This document shows, one piece after another, positions 25,492-34,819 of a stretch of DNA of 64,000 nucleotides. The notes under the pieces were generated by a model that made no database searches, was not told the origin of the DNA, and saw nothing but the letters and a program-made list of their open reading frames with translations. Position numbers and translations under genes: made by a program. Numbering within the stretch: the stretch's first letter is position 1; every line of letters begins with the position of its first letter. The stretch covers positions 1 to 64,000 of the forward strand of contig CAMWPB010000004.1 in NCBI GenBank assembly GCA_947176065.1. The letters are read 5' to 3'. The DNA comes from an uncultured Lachnospiraceae bacterium. Lineage in GTDB: Bacteria > Bacillota > Clostridia > Lachnospirales > Lachnospiraceae.

Positions 25492-27261
25492 ATGCGTTAT
25501 CCGGAGGAACTGATTGAGGAAATCAGAACGAAAAACGATATCGTTGAAGTGATTTCGGGCTATGTGCGTATGCAGAAGAAGGGGAGCAGCTATTTCGGGC
25601 TTTGTCCGTTCCACAATGAAAAGTCTCCTTCTTTCTCGGTCTCGCCGGGCAAGCAGATGTATTACTGCTTCGGCTGCGGGGCGGGCGGCAACGTGATCAC
25701 CTTTTTGATGGAATATGAGAACGCCACTTTTCAGGAGGCGCTGAAAACGCTGGCCGACCGCGCGGGCGTAGCCCTGCCGGAGGTGGAGTACAGCGAGGAG
25801 ATGCGCCGCAAGGAGAGCAGGCGTGTAAAACTGCTGGAAGTAAATAAGCAGGCGGCGAAATATTACTATTATCTGCTCCGTTCCCCAAGGGGACAGGCGG
25901 GCTGCCGCTATCTGGCGGGCAGAGAGCTTACGGACGATACCATGAAGAAATTCGGGCTGGGGTATGCGGACGGGGCAGGCTCCGACCTGACGGCTTATCT
26001 GCGGTCGAAGGGGTATGCGGATGACCTGATCACGGAGGCAGGGCTGACAGGATTTGACGAGAAAAGGGGCGTTCACGATAAATTCTGGAACCGGGTGATG
26101 TTTCCGATTCAGGACGGCAACCACCGGGTGATCGGTTTTGGCGGCCGGGTTATGGGGGATGCCAAGCCAAAGTACTTAAATTCCCCGGAGACGGCGATCT
26201 TTGACAAAAGCCGCAATCTGTACGGTCTGAACTTTGCAAGAACGGCAAGGACGGGAAATCTGATACTGTGCGAGGGATATATGGACGTGATCGCCCTGCA
26301 TCAGGCGGGCTTCGGACAGGCTGTGGCTTCGCTGGGAACGGCTTTTACGGCTGGACAGGCAAGTCTGGTAAAGCGCTTTGGCGAGGAGGTGCTGTTAGCT
26401 TATGACAGCGACGGTGCGGGCACGAACGCGGCTCTTCGGGCGCTCGGTATTTTAAAGGAGGCGGGCCTGCGGGGCAGGGTGATCGATATGAAGCCCTACA
26501 AGGATCCCGATGAATTTATAAAGAATCTCGGTGCGGAGGCTTTTCAGGAGCGGATCGATCAGGCGCAGAACGGCTTTTTCTTTGAGCTGAAGGTGCTGGA
26601 GCGGGATTATCACATGGAAGATCCGGAGTCAAAAACCGCTTTTCACCGGGAGATTGCAAAGAAGCTCTGCGGTTTTGAGGAAGAGGTGGAGCGGGAAAAC
26701 TATATTGAGTCGGTGGCCGGACGGTATCATATCGGGTATGAGAATCTTCGGAAGCTGGTGAACAGCTATGCGGCGCGCACGGGACTTGTGAAGCCGGTGG
26801 AGCGGCCCAAACCAACCACGGCGGGAAAGCCGTCCCCGGAGGATCATATCAGAAAGTCGCAGCGGATTCTTCTGACATGGCTTTCGGAGGAGCCGGAGAT
26901 CTATCCGAAGATCAAAGCCTATATTTCTGCGGCTGACTTTACGCAGGAGCTTTACCGGCAGGTGGCGGACAAGCTGTTTGCGGGACTGGAACAGGGTTCC
27001 TTTTCCCCGGCCTCCGTTGTGAGCGCTTTCGAGGAGGAGGAACAGCAGCGGGAAGTGGCGGCCATTTTCAATACAAAGCTGGAGCGGCTTAACACGAAAC
27101 AGGAGAGGGAGAAGGCGCTTCACGATGTGGTAGTGGCTGTAAAGGACAACAGCTTCAACTACTATTCGGCCAGAATGGGGTCGGATATGGAGGCGCTGAA
27201 TCAGGTAATATCCGGCAAAAAGGCGTTGGAGGAACTGAGGAAAGCGCATATTTCCCTGTGA
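25492..27261 (+). CDS. dnaG: DNA primase
   Basis: A 589-residue primase. The N-terminal zinc-binding domain has CPFHNEKSPSF and YYCFGCGAGG; the catalytic core follows; the TOPRIM domain shows LCEGYMDVIALHQ and the metal-binding AYDSDGAG; the C-terminal part (about 440-589) binds DnaB helicase. Length and order are normal. It lays RNA primers at the replication fork. The first codon follows AAAGGGA. It sits in the dgt-dnaG-rpoD set known from Firmicutes. Confidence 0.97.
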   Translation: MRYPEELIEEIRTKNDIVEVISGYVRMQKKGSSYFGLCPFHNEKSPSFSVSPGKQMYYCFGCGAGGNVITFLMEYENATFQEALKTLADRAGVALPEVEYSEEMRRKESRRVKLLEVNKQAAKYYYYLLRSPRGQAGCRYLAGRELTDDTMKKFGLGYADGAGSDLTAYLRSKGYADDLITEAGLTGFDEKRGVHDKFWNRVMFPIQDGNHRVIGFGGRVMGDAKPKYLNSPETAIFDKSRNLYGLNFARTARTGNLILCEGYMDVIALHQAGFGQAVASLGTAFTAGQASLVKRFGEEVLLAYDSDGAGTNAALRALGILKEAGLRGRVIDMKPYKDPDEFIKNLGAEAFQERIDQAQNGFFFELKVLERDYHMEDPESKTAFHREIAKKLCGFEEEVERENYIESVAGRYHIGYENLRKLVNSYAARTGLVKPVERPKPTTAGKPSPEDHIRKSQRILLTWLSEEPEIYPKIKAYISAADFTQELYRQVADKLFAGLEQGSFSPASVVSAFEEEEQQREVAAIFNTKLERLNTKQEREKALHDVVVAVKDNSFNYYSARMGSDMEALNQVISGKKALEELRKAHISL

Positions 27262-27335
27262 TCGGGGTAAGCTAATCGAAAAAAGGCACGTTTACAATCG
27301 GACAGAGGTTAAACATAGGAAGGATGGAGCAATTC

Positions 27336-28448
27336 ATGGATGAAAATGTACAGGCAAAGTTTGAGGAGCGTTTAAAAGATCTCCTGGCTGTTGCAAAGAA
27401 GAAAAAAAATGTTCTGGAATACCAGGAGATCAATGACTTTTTCTCTGACCTTACGCTGGAGGAGGAGCAGTTTGACAAAATTTTGGAGACGCTGGAGCAG
27501 AATAACGTAGATGTGCTGCGCATCACGGAGGAGGACGACGTGGATGATGAGGAGATCATCCTGACGGAAGAGGACGAAGTGGATGTGGAGGATATCGACC
27601 TTAGCGTGCCGGACGGTATCAGTATTGAAGATCCCGTCAGAATGTACTTAAAGGAGATCGGCAAGGTGCCGCTTCTCTCCGCCGACGAGGAGATCGAGCT
27701 GGCGAAAAAAATGGAGATGGGCGATCTGGAGGCGAAGCAGCGTCTGGCGGAGGCCAATCTTCGTCTGGTGGTCAGCATCGCCAAGCGTTATGTGGGGCGC
27801 GGGATGCTCTTTCTCGATCTGATTCAGGAAGGCAATCTGGGTCTGATTAAGGCTGTGGAAAAGTTTGATTACCGTAAAGGATATAAATTTTCAACCTATG
27901 CGACATGGTGGATCAGGCAGGCCATCACCAGAGCCATTGCGGATCAGGCCAGAACCATCCGCATTCCTGTGCATATGGTGGAAACCATCAATAAACTGAT
28001 CCGGGTGAGCAGACAGCTTTTGCAGGAGCTGGGGCGGGAGCCTACCCCGGAGGAGATTGCGGAGCAGATGAATATGCCGGTGGAGCGGGTGAGGGAGATC
28101 TTAAAGATTTCCCAGGAGCCGGTATCACTGGAGACGCCGATCGGCGAGGAGGAGGACAGCCATCTGGGAGACTTTATTCAGGATGACAATGTGCCTGTTC
28201 CCGCGGACGCGGCGGCGTTTACGCTGTTAAAAGAGCAGCTTGTGGAGGTTTTGGGAACCTTGACGGAGAGGGAACAGAAGGTGCTGAGACTCCGCTTCGG
28301 GCTGGATGACGGCCGGGCGAGGACGCTTGAGGAAGTGGGAAAAGAGTTCAATGTGACCCGTGAGCGTATCAGGCAGATTGAGGCAAAGGCGCTCAGGAAG
28401 CTGCGCCATCCCAGCAGAAGCCGGAAACTCAAGGACTATCTGGACTGA
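27336..28448 (+). CDS. rpoD: Primary sigma factor SigA
   Basis: About 370 residues. Region 1.1 is short and acidic (about 1-95), region 1.2 starts near [11 protein letters not shown], region 2 has [27 protein letters not shown] in its usual place, region 3 follows, and region 4 ends with the helix-turn-helix in [20 protein letters not shown]. It directs RNA polymerase to the housekeeping promoters listed in this annotation. I prefer ATG 27336, which has GGATGGAG six bases upstream; ATG 27324 lies inside that site. The stop overlaps the start of trmK by one base. Confidence 0.97.
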   Translation: MDENVQAKFEERLKDLLAVAKKKKNVLEYQEINDFFSDLTLEEEQFDKILETLEQNNVDVLRITEEDDVDDEEIILTEEDEVDVEDIDLSVPDGISIEDPVRMYLKEIGKVPLLSADEEIELAKKMEMGDLEAKQRLAEANLRLVVSIAKRYVGRGMLFLDLIQEGNLGLIKAVEKFDYRKGYKFSTYATWWIRQAITRAIADQARTIRIPVHMVETINKLIRVSRQLLQELGREPTPEEIAEQMNMPVERVREILKISQEPVSLETPIGEEEDSHLGDFIQDDNVPVPADAAAFTLLKEQLVEVLGTLTEREQKVLRLRFGLDDGRARTLEEVGKEFNVTRERIRQIEAKALRKLRHPSRSRKLKDYLD

Positions 28449-29236
28449 TGCGGCCTGTAATTTTGTCCGGGAGACTGCGTACCGTGGCCGGCATGGTGAC
28501 GAAAGGGAACCGGGTCTGCGATGTGGGCTGTGACCATGGCTTTGTGCCGATTTATCTGGTACAGCAGGGCATCAGCCCGAAGGTGCTTGCCATGGATCTG
28601 CGGGAGGGGCCTCTGGGAGCGGCCAGGGAGCATGTGGCGGAATACGGGCTGGAAGGGCAGATTGAGACCAGACTGTCGGATGGTTTACATAATTATAAAA
28701 CAGGCGAGGCAGACACCCTGATCTGCGCCGGAATGGGCGGCGGCCTGATGATGCGGATTCTGGAGGCTGCGCGGGAAAAGACGGATTCCTTTCGGGAAAT
28801 GGTTTTGCAGCCGCAGTCGGAGATCGAGCGGTTCAGGCGGTTTCTCCGGGAGAGCGGTTATGGGATTCTCGACGAGGAGATGCTTGTGGAGGACGGCAAG
28901 TTTTATCAGGTGATAAGGGCGGCGGGACAGGAGACGTCGTCGGAACCGTCCGGGCGCGTCCCGGTGTGCGGGGCGGAGCCGGACGGGGCTCCGGACGTGG
29001 AGGACGGTATCACAGGAGAAGAGTTATGTAAACTTAAAGACAGATACGGACCGGTACTGCTGCGAAAAAGAACGCCTGTTTTTTTATCCTTTCTGGAACG
29101 GGAGGCCGCTGTTTATGAGGAGATATTAGCGAATTTGAGAGAACAGGGACTGACGGAAGAAAAGAGGCGTGACAGATATGAGGAGGTGAAGGTTCTTTTG
29201 CGGGACAACCGTCTGGCGGGAACCTTGACGAGATAG
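28448..29236 (+). CDS. trmK: tRNA (adenine-N1)-methyltransferase TrmK
   Basis: A 262-residue Rossmann methyltransferase of the TrmK/YqfN family that makes m1A at position 22 of tRNA. SAM-binding CDVGCDHGFVPIYL and the family stretches ICAGMGGGLMMRIL and LQPQSEIERFR are clear. It overlaps rpoD by one base (TGATG). A stretch of about 30 residues rich in Glu, Pro and Ser (about 160-190) interrupts the C-terminal helical region and is likely a disordered insertion. In B. subtilis the next gene is a Nif3-like protein; it is absent here. Confidence 0.9.
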   Translation: MRPVILSGRLRTVAGMVTKGNRVCDVGCDHGFVPIYLVQQGISPKVLAMDLREGPLGAAREHVAEYGLEGQIETRLSDGLHNYKTGEADTLICAGMGGGLMMRILEAAREKTDSFREMVLQPQSEIERFRRFLRESGYGILDEEMLVEDGKFYQVIRAAGQETSSEPSGRVPVCGAEPDGAPDVEDGITGEELCKLKDRYGPVLLRKRTPVFLSFLEREAAVYEEILANLREQGLTEEKRRDRYEEVKVLLRDNRLAGTLTR

Positions 29237-29317
29237 TTTACATAAGATAAATTGTGGAGAAGCCGGAGGTTATCGGTTTGGGCTGCGATTATCATACAAA
29301 AAGGAGGGGGAAAGTCT

Positions 29318-30973
29318 ATGGCTACGATTACGATCGGTGGAAAAGAGAAACGCTATGAGGATGGCATCAAGTACGAGATCATTGCGGAGGCCCACCAGAA
29401 TGATTATGTCAGTCAAATTGCCCTGGTGACGGTGGACGGCAAAATCCAGGAGCTGATGAAACGTGTGGACAGGGACTGCGAGCTCGGTTTTATCACCTAT
29501 GCGGATGCGATCGGCCATAAAGCCTATGTGCGGACGGCGGTTATGCTTATGTTAAAGTCGATTAAGGACGTGGCGGGCATGGAGGCGGCTGCCAATGTTA
29601 AGGTGGAATTTGCCATCGGGGCGGGCTACTACTGTGCGTTCAGGAACGGCCTGAAGCTGGATGAAAAGACCATCGGGAAGGTGAAGGACCGCATGGGCGA
29701 GCTGGTGGACATGGATCTTCTTGTGACGAAGAAGGCTTATCCGGCGGCGGAGGCGGTGGCGCTTTTTGCGGAGAACGGCATGAAGGATAAGGTTTCCCTG
29801 TTCCGCTACCGCAGAAGCTCCAATATCAACGTATACTGCATGGGGGATTATTACGATTATTTTTACGGCTATATGCTGCCCAGTACGGGCTACATCAGGC
29901 TGTTTGATCTCTTTGCTTACGAGGAGGGGATGATTCTGCTTCTTCCCGAGCAGGAAGCCCCGGAGGAACTGCCGGAGTTTAAGCCGCGCAAGAAACTGTT
30001 CCAGACGCTTTTGGTCACGGGAGCGTGGGGACGCGATGTCGGAATCGACACGGTGGGCGATCTGAACAACCAGATCTGCGACGGCAACATTGCCGACATG
30101 ATTCTGGTGCAGGAGGCGCTGCAGGAGAGGCGGATCGGTGAGATTGCCAGAGACATTGCAAGGCGCGAGGGGGTAAAGTTTGTTATGATTGCAGGCCCTT
30201 CTTCCTCGGGCAAGACAACTTTTTCCCACAGGCTTTCCATCCAGCTTCGCACTTACGGTTTAAAGCCGCATCCCATCGGGCTTGACAATTATTATCTGGA
30301 TCATGACAGGACACCCTTAGACGAGAACGGCGAACCCGATTACGAGTGTCTGGAGGCTCTGGACGTGGAGCAGTTTAACAAAGACATGACGGCTCTTCTG
30401 GGAGGAGAGACCGTACAGCTCCCCACCTTTAACTTCAAGACCGGAAAGCGGGAGTACAGCGGAAAGACGACGAAGCTGGGGGAAAACGATATTCTGGTGA
30501 TCGAGGGTATACACGGGCTGAATGAGAAGATGTCCTACTCCCTGCCGGCCCAGAGTAAGTATAAAATTTATATCAGCGCGCTGACCACCCTGAATGTGGA
30601 TGAGCACAACCGGATTCCCACCACGGACAACAGGCTGCTGCGCCGTCTCGTGCGGGACGCACGGACAAGGGGCGCTTCCGCCGCCAAGACCATCTCCATG
30701 TGGCCCTCTGTCAGGAGAGGGGAAGAAAACTATATTTTCCCGTTCCAGGAGGAGGCGGATGCCATGTTTAATTCGGCCATGCTCTTTGAGCTTTCGGTTC
30801 TCAAGCAGTATGCGGAGCCTCTGCTCTTTAGCATACAAAAGGGAGAACCGGGGTACCATGAGGCGAAACGGCTGCTTAAATTCCTGGAATATTTCCTGGG
30901 GATCAGCAGCGAGGAACTGCCGAAAAATTCCCTCTGCAGGGAGTTTGTGGGCGGGAGCTGTTTTGAAGTTTAG
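29318..30973 (+). CDS. TGS-domain nucleoside kinase (uridine kinase-like)
   Basis: A 551-residue protein. The N terminus looks like the TGS and editing-like parts of threonyl-tRNA synthetase (about 1-200); the C-terminal half is a uridine/phosphoribulokinase-type kinase with P-loop AGPSSSGKTTF, the following DNYYLDHDRTP, and IEGIHGLN. Such fusions are common in Clostridia and Bacteroidetes and are annotated as nucleoside kinases; the true substrate is not settled. ATG 29318 has AAGGAGGGG upstream and the protein begins as other members do; an in-frame GTG at 29252 adds 22 odd residues. RNase P RNA follows at once. Confidence 0.85.
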   Translation: MATITIGGKEKRYEDGIKYEIIAEAHQNDYVSQIALVTVDGKIQELMKRVDRDCELGFITYADAIGHKAYVRTAVMLMLKSIKDVAGMEAAANVKVEFAIGAGYYCAFRNGLKLDEKTIGKVKDRMGELVDMDLLVTKKAYPAAEAVALFAENGMKDKVSLFRYRRSSNINVYCMGDYYDYFYGYMLPSTGYIRLFDLFAYEEGMILLLPEQEAPEELPEFKPRKKLFQTLLVTGAWGRDVGIDTVGDLNNQICDGNIADMILVQEALQERRIGEIARDIARREGVKFVMIAGPSSSGKTTFSHRLSIQLRTYGLKPHPIGLDNYYLDHDRTPLDENGEPDYECLEALDVEQFNKDMTALLGGETVQLPTFNFKTGKREYSGKTTKLGENDILVIEGIHGLNEKMSYSLPAQSKYKIYISALTTLNVDEHNRIPTTDNRLLRRLVRDARTRGASAAKTISMWPSVRRGEENYIFPFQEEADAMFNSAMLFELSVLKQYAEPLLFSIQKGEPGYHEAKRLLKFLEYFLGISSEELPKNSLCREFVGGSCFEV

Positions 30974-30985
30974 TAAATGAAATGA

Positions 30986-31409
30986 TAAGTAGAACAAATG
31001 ATCGCGGCTGCACAGACGAAAGGGTGCAGACGAGGAAAGTCCGGGCTCCACAGGGCAGGATGCCGGATAACATCCGGTGGAGGCGACTCCAAGGCCAGTG
31101 CAACAGAAATAATACCGCCCGGGGTTGTGAAGCAACAGGCGTTTCGCGCAGCGATTGCCACGGAGGATTGCAATGCAATCCTCTGGAGTTTTGCGAAGCA
31201 ATACTCCGAGGTAAGGGTGGAATGGCAGTGTAAGAGACTACCGCCGTCCCGGTAACGGGACGGGCTGTGTAAACCCCATCCGGAGCAAGACCAAACAGAG
31301 AGCAATGACCGGCCCGGTCCGCTTTCAGGTAGGTCGCTGGAGGGTCCCGGCAACGGGACTCCTAGATAGATGATCATTCACGACATAACCCGGCTTATCG
31401 TTCTGCTTA
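30986..31409 (+). ncRNA. rnpB: RNase P RNA, bacterial class A
   Basis: The conserved core is plain: GAGGAAAGTCCGGGCTCC (31032-31049, P4 5' side), AGTGCAACAGAAATA, GGTAAGGGTGGAA, AAACCCCATCCGGAGCAAG and the 3' part ACGACATAACCCGGCTTATC. The ends pair: AAGTAGAAC (30987-30995) with GTTCTGCTT (31400-31408), closing helix P1. The layout is that of the common type A RNA. A long extra stem lies at about 31160-31212. It processes the 5' ends of tRNAs as the catalytic part of RNase P. Confidence 0.96.
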
Positions 31410-31421
31410 CAAAACGAAAAG

Positions 31422-31450
31422 CGGAGAATGCCTGAGAACGGCATTCTCCG
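31422..31450 (+). terminator. Hairpin 13 bases after rnpB
   Basis: CGGAGAATGCC (31422-31432) and its exact complement (31440-31450) form an 11-bp stem with a seven-base loop. On the plus strand no T run follows; it may still stop or trim the rnpB transcript. Confidence 0.6.
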
Positions 31451-31468
31451 AACTATGATGATATTTAT

Positions 31469-31510
31469 CAGGGGCACGGGGAGCGGCGCGCAGTCCTCCA
31501 CGTGCCCCTG
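31469..31510 (+). other. Hairpin covering the start region of the protease gene
   Basis: CAGGGGCACG (31469-31478) and its complement (31501-31510) form a perfect 10-bp stem around a GC-rich loop, ending 9 to 30 bases before the protease start. It could end rnpB read-through or limit protease translation. Confidence 0.5.
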
Positions 31511-31539
31511 TGAAAAGTATGGCAGGCAAGGAGAAGCTG

Positions 31540-32334
31540 GTGGCAAAGGGCGGAAGAATAAATAAAATAGCTGTTGTTATCATATTTCTTTTCGGCTGTT
31601 TTTTTCAGGCGCTGCCCGTTTGGGCGGGGGAGCCGTCCCTGCCGCCTCATCTGATTCAGAGCGTGAGCGAGGCGGATATTTATGAGGGAATGCTTGCGCT
31701 GGATCTGTTTCACTGTCCCGTGCTGGAAGAGCCGGATCCGGAAGCGGCGCTTGAAAATGTAAGGGACAGCGTGGTGCGGATCGATATGGGGAAGGCCTAT
31801 GGCAGCGGGGTGATTTTTCGGATGACGGCGGACGGGGCGGTGATCGCCACCAACAGGCATGTGCTGGCATACTGGCGGGAAGAGACTGGCGTCATCCGGT
31901 TCCCGGAAGGGTATTATGCGGGCGCCCGCGTGCTTGGAACATCCGAAAGCTGTGATGTAGGCTTTTTGCTGGTGGAAAAGGAGACACTTGGCCTGACGGC
32001 GCTTTCCGGGCTTCGCTGCGCTTTTGTGGACGAGGGACTTTATGCCGGTCTGCAAAGAGGGGAGGCGGTTTTTGTTCTGGGTTCCGGCCGGGAGGCGGAT
32101 GAGACGATCTTTCAGGAGGCCGTTTTGGAGGATACCGCCAGATATATTGAGACCTTCGGGGGCGAAATGCTTTACGGGCGCGGTTTTGCCAGGGAGGGCA
32201 TGTCCGGCGGCGGCATTTTTGACTGCTATGGGCGGCTGGTCGGGTTATTGACGGGAGGCACAGATCAGAATGAGATCGCGGGGGTGCCTGTGGATCAGGT
32301 AGTAAAGGCATACCGGGAGACGGCGGGGGATTAA
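31540..32334 (+). CDS. Secreted or membrane-anchored trypsin-like serine protease (S1)
   Basis: About 264 residues with an N-terminal signal or anchor helix (AVVIIFLFGCFFQALPVWA), then a trypsin-fold protease. Histidine is in ATNRHVL, aspartate in SCDVGFLLVE, serine in GMSGGGIF; the strand GSGVIF before the histidine fits the HtrA group. No PDZ domain follows, so it is shorter than DegP. GTG 31540 has AAGGAG six bases before it and gives a normal signal peptide; ATG 31519 is in frame but has no ribosome binding site. Outside the membrane; substrate unknown. Confidence 0.82.
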   Translation: MAKGGRINKIAVVIIFLFGCFFQALPVWAGEPSLPPHLIQSVSEADIYEGMLALDLFHCPVLEEPDPEAALENVRDSVVRIDMGKAYGSGVIFRMTADGAVIATNRHVLAYWREETGVIRFPEGYYAGARVLGTSESCDVGFLLVEKETLGLTALSGLRCAFVDEGLYAGLQRGEAVFVLGSGREADETIFQEAVLEDTARYIETFGGEMLYGRGFAREGMSGGGIFDCYGRLVGLLTGGTDQNEIAGVPVDQVVKAYRETAGD

Positions 32335-32358
32335 AAGATACCTTTTTCCGGGAAGCTG

Positions 32359-32367
32359 TGGTATGAT
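32359..32367 (+). promoter_or_regulatory. Extended -10 promoter of the aldose-epimerase-like gene
   Basis: TGGTATGAT is an extended -10 (TG, one base, TATGAT) ending 24 bases before the ATG. No good -35 is seen, as is common with extended -10 elements. Confidence 0.5.
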
Positions 32368-32391
32368 AGCTTAGAGAGTAAGGAGGAGGCT

Positions 32392-33264
32392 ATGGCATTA
32401 TTTCAGATCAGCAACGATAAAATTACGATACAGGTGGACAGCCTGGGGGCGGAGCTTAAGTCCCTGAAGAGCCTGCCTGACCGGAGAGAGTACATGTGGC
32501 ACGGAGATCCTGCCTACTGGGGGCGGACGTCTCCGGTGCTTTTTCCCATTGTAGGCGGTTTAAAGGACGGTACATACCGGGTGGACGGCAGGGAGTATGC
32601 CATGGGGCAGCACGGCTTTGCCAGAGACATGGAATTTCAGCTAAAGAGTCAGGTGGCCTCGGAAATCTGGTTTACATTAAGCTCTGATCAGGAGACTTTG
32701 AAGAAGTATCCGTACCCGTTCCTGTTGGAGATCGGCTATGAGCTTTCCGGGCCCACGGTGACGGTGAAGTGGCGGGTGGCGGGCCAGTCGGGGGAGCCGG
32801 TCTGGTTTTCCATAGGCGGGCATCCGGCTTTTCTGTGTCCCATTGACCCGGGTACGGATCAGACCCAGTATAAGCTGCTTTTTGATGTGAAGGATCAGGT
32901 GGTATCCACGTGTATTGACGGCGGGCTGGCAGGCCGGGAGAAGAAGGCGTATGCGCTGCGAAACGGCGCGCTGCCTGTTACGGACGATCTTTTCGACAAT
33001 GACGCGCTGGTGATTGAGGGGAATCAGGCCCACAGCGTGGCGCTGGCACGGCCTGACGGAGTGCCCTATCTGACGGTTGATTTTGATGCGCCGCTGTTTG
33101 GCATCTGGTCGCCGCCGAAGAAAAAAGCGCCGTTTATCTGCATTGAGCCATGGTATGGCCGGTGCGACAGCGTGGATTTTACAGGAGATTTTAAAGAGCG
33201 GGAGTGGGGACAAAAGCTTACGGGGGAGGCTTTCGAAGCGTCCTACCGGATCACGGTTTCGTGA
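32392..33264 (+). CDS. Aldose 1-epimerase family protein (LacX/YeaD-like)
   Basis: A 290-residue beta-sandwich protein of the galactose mutarotase superfamily. Histidine motifs occur in GQHGFARDMEF and GGHPAFLCP, and the C-terminal FICIEPWYGRCDS holds the catalytic glutamate region. It would flip alpha and beta forms of sugars or hexose-6-phosphates; members of the LacX group are often of unknown specificity. GGAGGAGG precedes the ATG. It is followed after 22 bases by an ABC transporter pair with no clear link. Confidence 0.85.
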   Translation: MALFQISNDKITIQVDSLGAELKSLKSLPDRREYMWHGDPAYWGRTSPVLFPIVGGLKDGTYRVDGREYAMGQHGFARDMEFQLKSQVASEIWFTLSSDQETLKKYPYPFLLEIGYELSGPTVTVKWRVAGQSGEPVWFSIGGHPAFLCPIDPGTDQTQYKLLFDVKDQVVSTCIDGGLAGREKKAYALRNGALPVTDDLFDNDALVIEGNQAHSVALARPDGVPYLTVDFDAPLFGIWSPPKKKAPFICIEPWYGRCDSVDFTGDFKEREWGQKLTGEAFEASYRITVS

Positions 33265-33286
33265 GACGGGGAAAGGAAGGGATACT

Positions 33287-33985
33287 ATGGCGCCTGTGGT
33301 GCAGTGCATGGGTCTGACAAAGACCTACGGAAGGAAGATCGCCCTGAATCAGATCAACCTAAATTTGGAGCGGGGCAGGATCATTGGCCTTTTAGGGCCT
33401 AACGGCAGTGGAAAGACCACGCTGATTAAAATTATGAACGGCCTTTTAAAGCCGACGGCCGGGGAAGTTCTAATCAACGGGCAGCGCCCGGGGATTGATA
33501 CGAAGCTGCGCATTTCCTATCTGCCGGAGCGGACATACTTACAGCCGGGTATGAAGGTGCTTGAGCTGGTGCAGTATTTTCAGGATTTTTATCCGGATTT
33601 CCGCGTAGACAGGGCATTTGACATGTTGGCAAGACTGCAGATTCCGCCGCAGGAGAGACTGAAAAACCTTTCTAAGGGCACGAAGGAGAAGGTGCAGCTT
33701 ATCATGGTGATGAGCCGGGACGCGGATCTTTATATTCTGGACGAGCCGATTGCGGGCGTGGATCCTGCCGCCAGAGATTATATTCTTCATACCATTGTGA
33801 GCAATTATAACCGCTGCGGTTCCATTCTGCTCTCCACCCACCTGATTTCGGATGTGGAGAACATTCTGGACGAAGTGGTGTTTATCAAGTACGGAAGCAT
33901 TGTGCTGCAGGCCGGCGCGGAGCAGATCAGACAGAACGAGCGCAAGTCCGTTGACCAGTTTTTCAGGGAGGTGTTCGCATGCTAG
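33287..33985 (+). CDS. ABC transporter ATP-binding protein (exporter type)
   Basis: A 232-residue ATPase with Walker A GPNGSGKTT, signature NLSKGTKEK (degenerate from LSGGQ, frequent in the YtrB/YxlF-like group), Walker B LYILDEPIAGVDP and the switch histidine in LLSTHL. ATG 33287 follows GGAAGGGA. It overlaps the permease gene by seven bases, making a typical two-gene exporter as in GntR-controlled YtrB-like systems, though no GntR gene is nearby. Substrate unknown. Confidence 0.88.
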   Translation: MAPVVQCMGLTKTYGRKIALNQINLNLERGRIIGLLGPNGSGKTTLIKIMNGLLKPTAGEVLINGQRPGIDTKLRISYLPERTYLQPGMKVLELVQYFQDFYPDFRVDRAFDMLARLQIPPQERLKNLSKGTKEKVQLIMVMSRDADLYILDEPIAGVDPAARDYILHTIVSNYNRCGSILLSTHLISDVENILDEVVFIKYGSIVLQAGAEQIRQNERKSVDQFFREVFAC

Positions 33986-34782
33986 GGAAATTGATGAAGT
34001 ATGAGTGGAAGGCCACATGGAAGCTGCTTCTGTCCGCGAACATCCTGATTATGGCGATGACGGGACTGGCCCGGTGGATGGTATATCTGATGGATGAGGC
34101 GGACTATTCCAGCAATTTCCGGATGATGGATTTTATGGCCGTTATGGTGTTGTTCACTTACGTGGCGAGTATGTTTGCGGTGTATGTGGGCACGGCGATT
34201 TATCTGATCCATCGCTTCTACACTTCCACTTATGGGGATCAGGGATATCTTCTGCATACTCTGCCGGTGGATACGCATCATATTATTATTGCCAAGCTGC
34301 TGGTCAGTGTATTGTGGGTGATGATGAATTCGGTGATTATCTATTTATCGGTTATATTTTTGTTTGCAACGTCAACGGAGATTTTCAAATCCATGATGGA
34401 AGGGCTGGTAGACGTTATCGAGTATCTGGGAGCGGAAAAAATTTCAGTGTTTACGGTGCTTATGACCATTGTGGCATATATTTTCAGCCTTCTTGCGAAG
34501 GTGCTTAAGGTGGGAGCCTGCATTTCTTTGGGGCAGCTTTCATCCAATCATAAGCTGATGCTGTCCTTTGCATGGTATGTGGGGATTTATATTGTGCAGG
34601 CCATGTTTCAGGGGGTCTACTTTGCCATTCGGTCAGCGGTCCACAGTCAGGTGTCACCGATCAATTATTTTGCGGGCTATGGTGTCGACTGGGAGACGAC
34701 GCTGCTTTCGGGGATCGTGAGCTGTGTGGTTTTCTATCTTCTGACATGGTATGTGATGGACAGGAAACTAAATTTAGATTAA
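33979..34782 (+). CDS. ABC-2 type transporter permease
   Basis: A 267-residue membrane protein with about six helices (first near residues 17-35, last near 240-260) and long hydrophobic stretches around 55-80, 105-130 and 150-170. The start overlaps the ATPase gene. Together they form an export pump or an envelope-stress transporter of unknown substrate. Confidence 0.85.
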   Translation: MLGKLMKYEWKATWKLLLSANILIMAMTGLARWMVYLMDEADYSSNFRMMDFMAVMVLFTYVASMFAVYVGTAIYLIHRFYTSTYGDQGYLLHTLPVDTHHIIIAKLLVSVLWVMMNSVIIYLSVIFLFATSTEIFKSMMEGLVDVIEYLGAEKISVFTVLMTIVAYIFSLLAKVLKVGACISLGQLSSNHKLMLSFAWYVGIYIVQAMFQGVYFAIRSAVHSQVSPINYFAGYGVDWETTLLSGIVSCVVFYLLTWYVMDRKLNLD

Positions 34783-34819
34783 CGCGAAAGGTAATTCATG
34801 GAGAAAGGAAGGTCGCAAC

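Noticed and set aside
30998..31255. Short open frames in the rnpB region
   Set aside because: They lie entirely in the conserved RNase P RNA.
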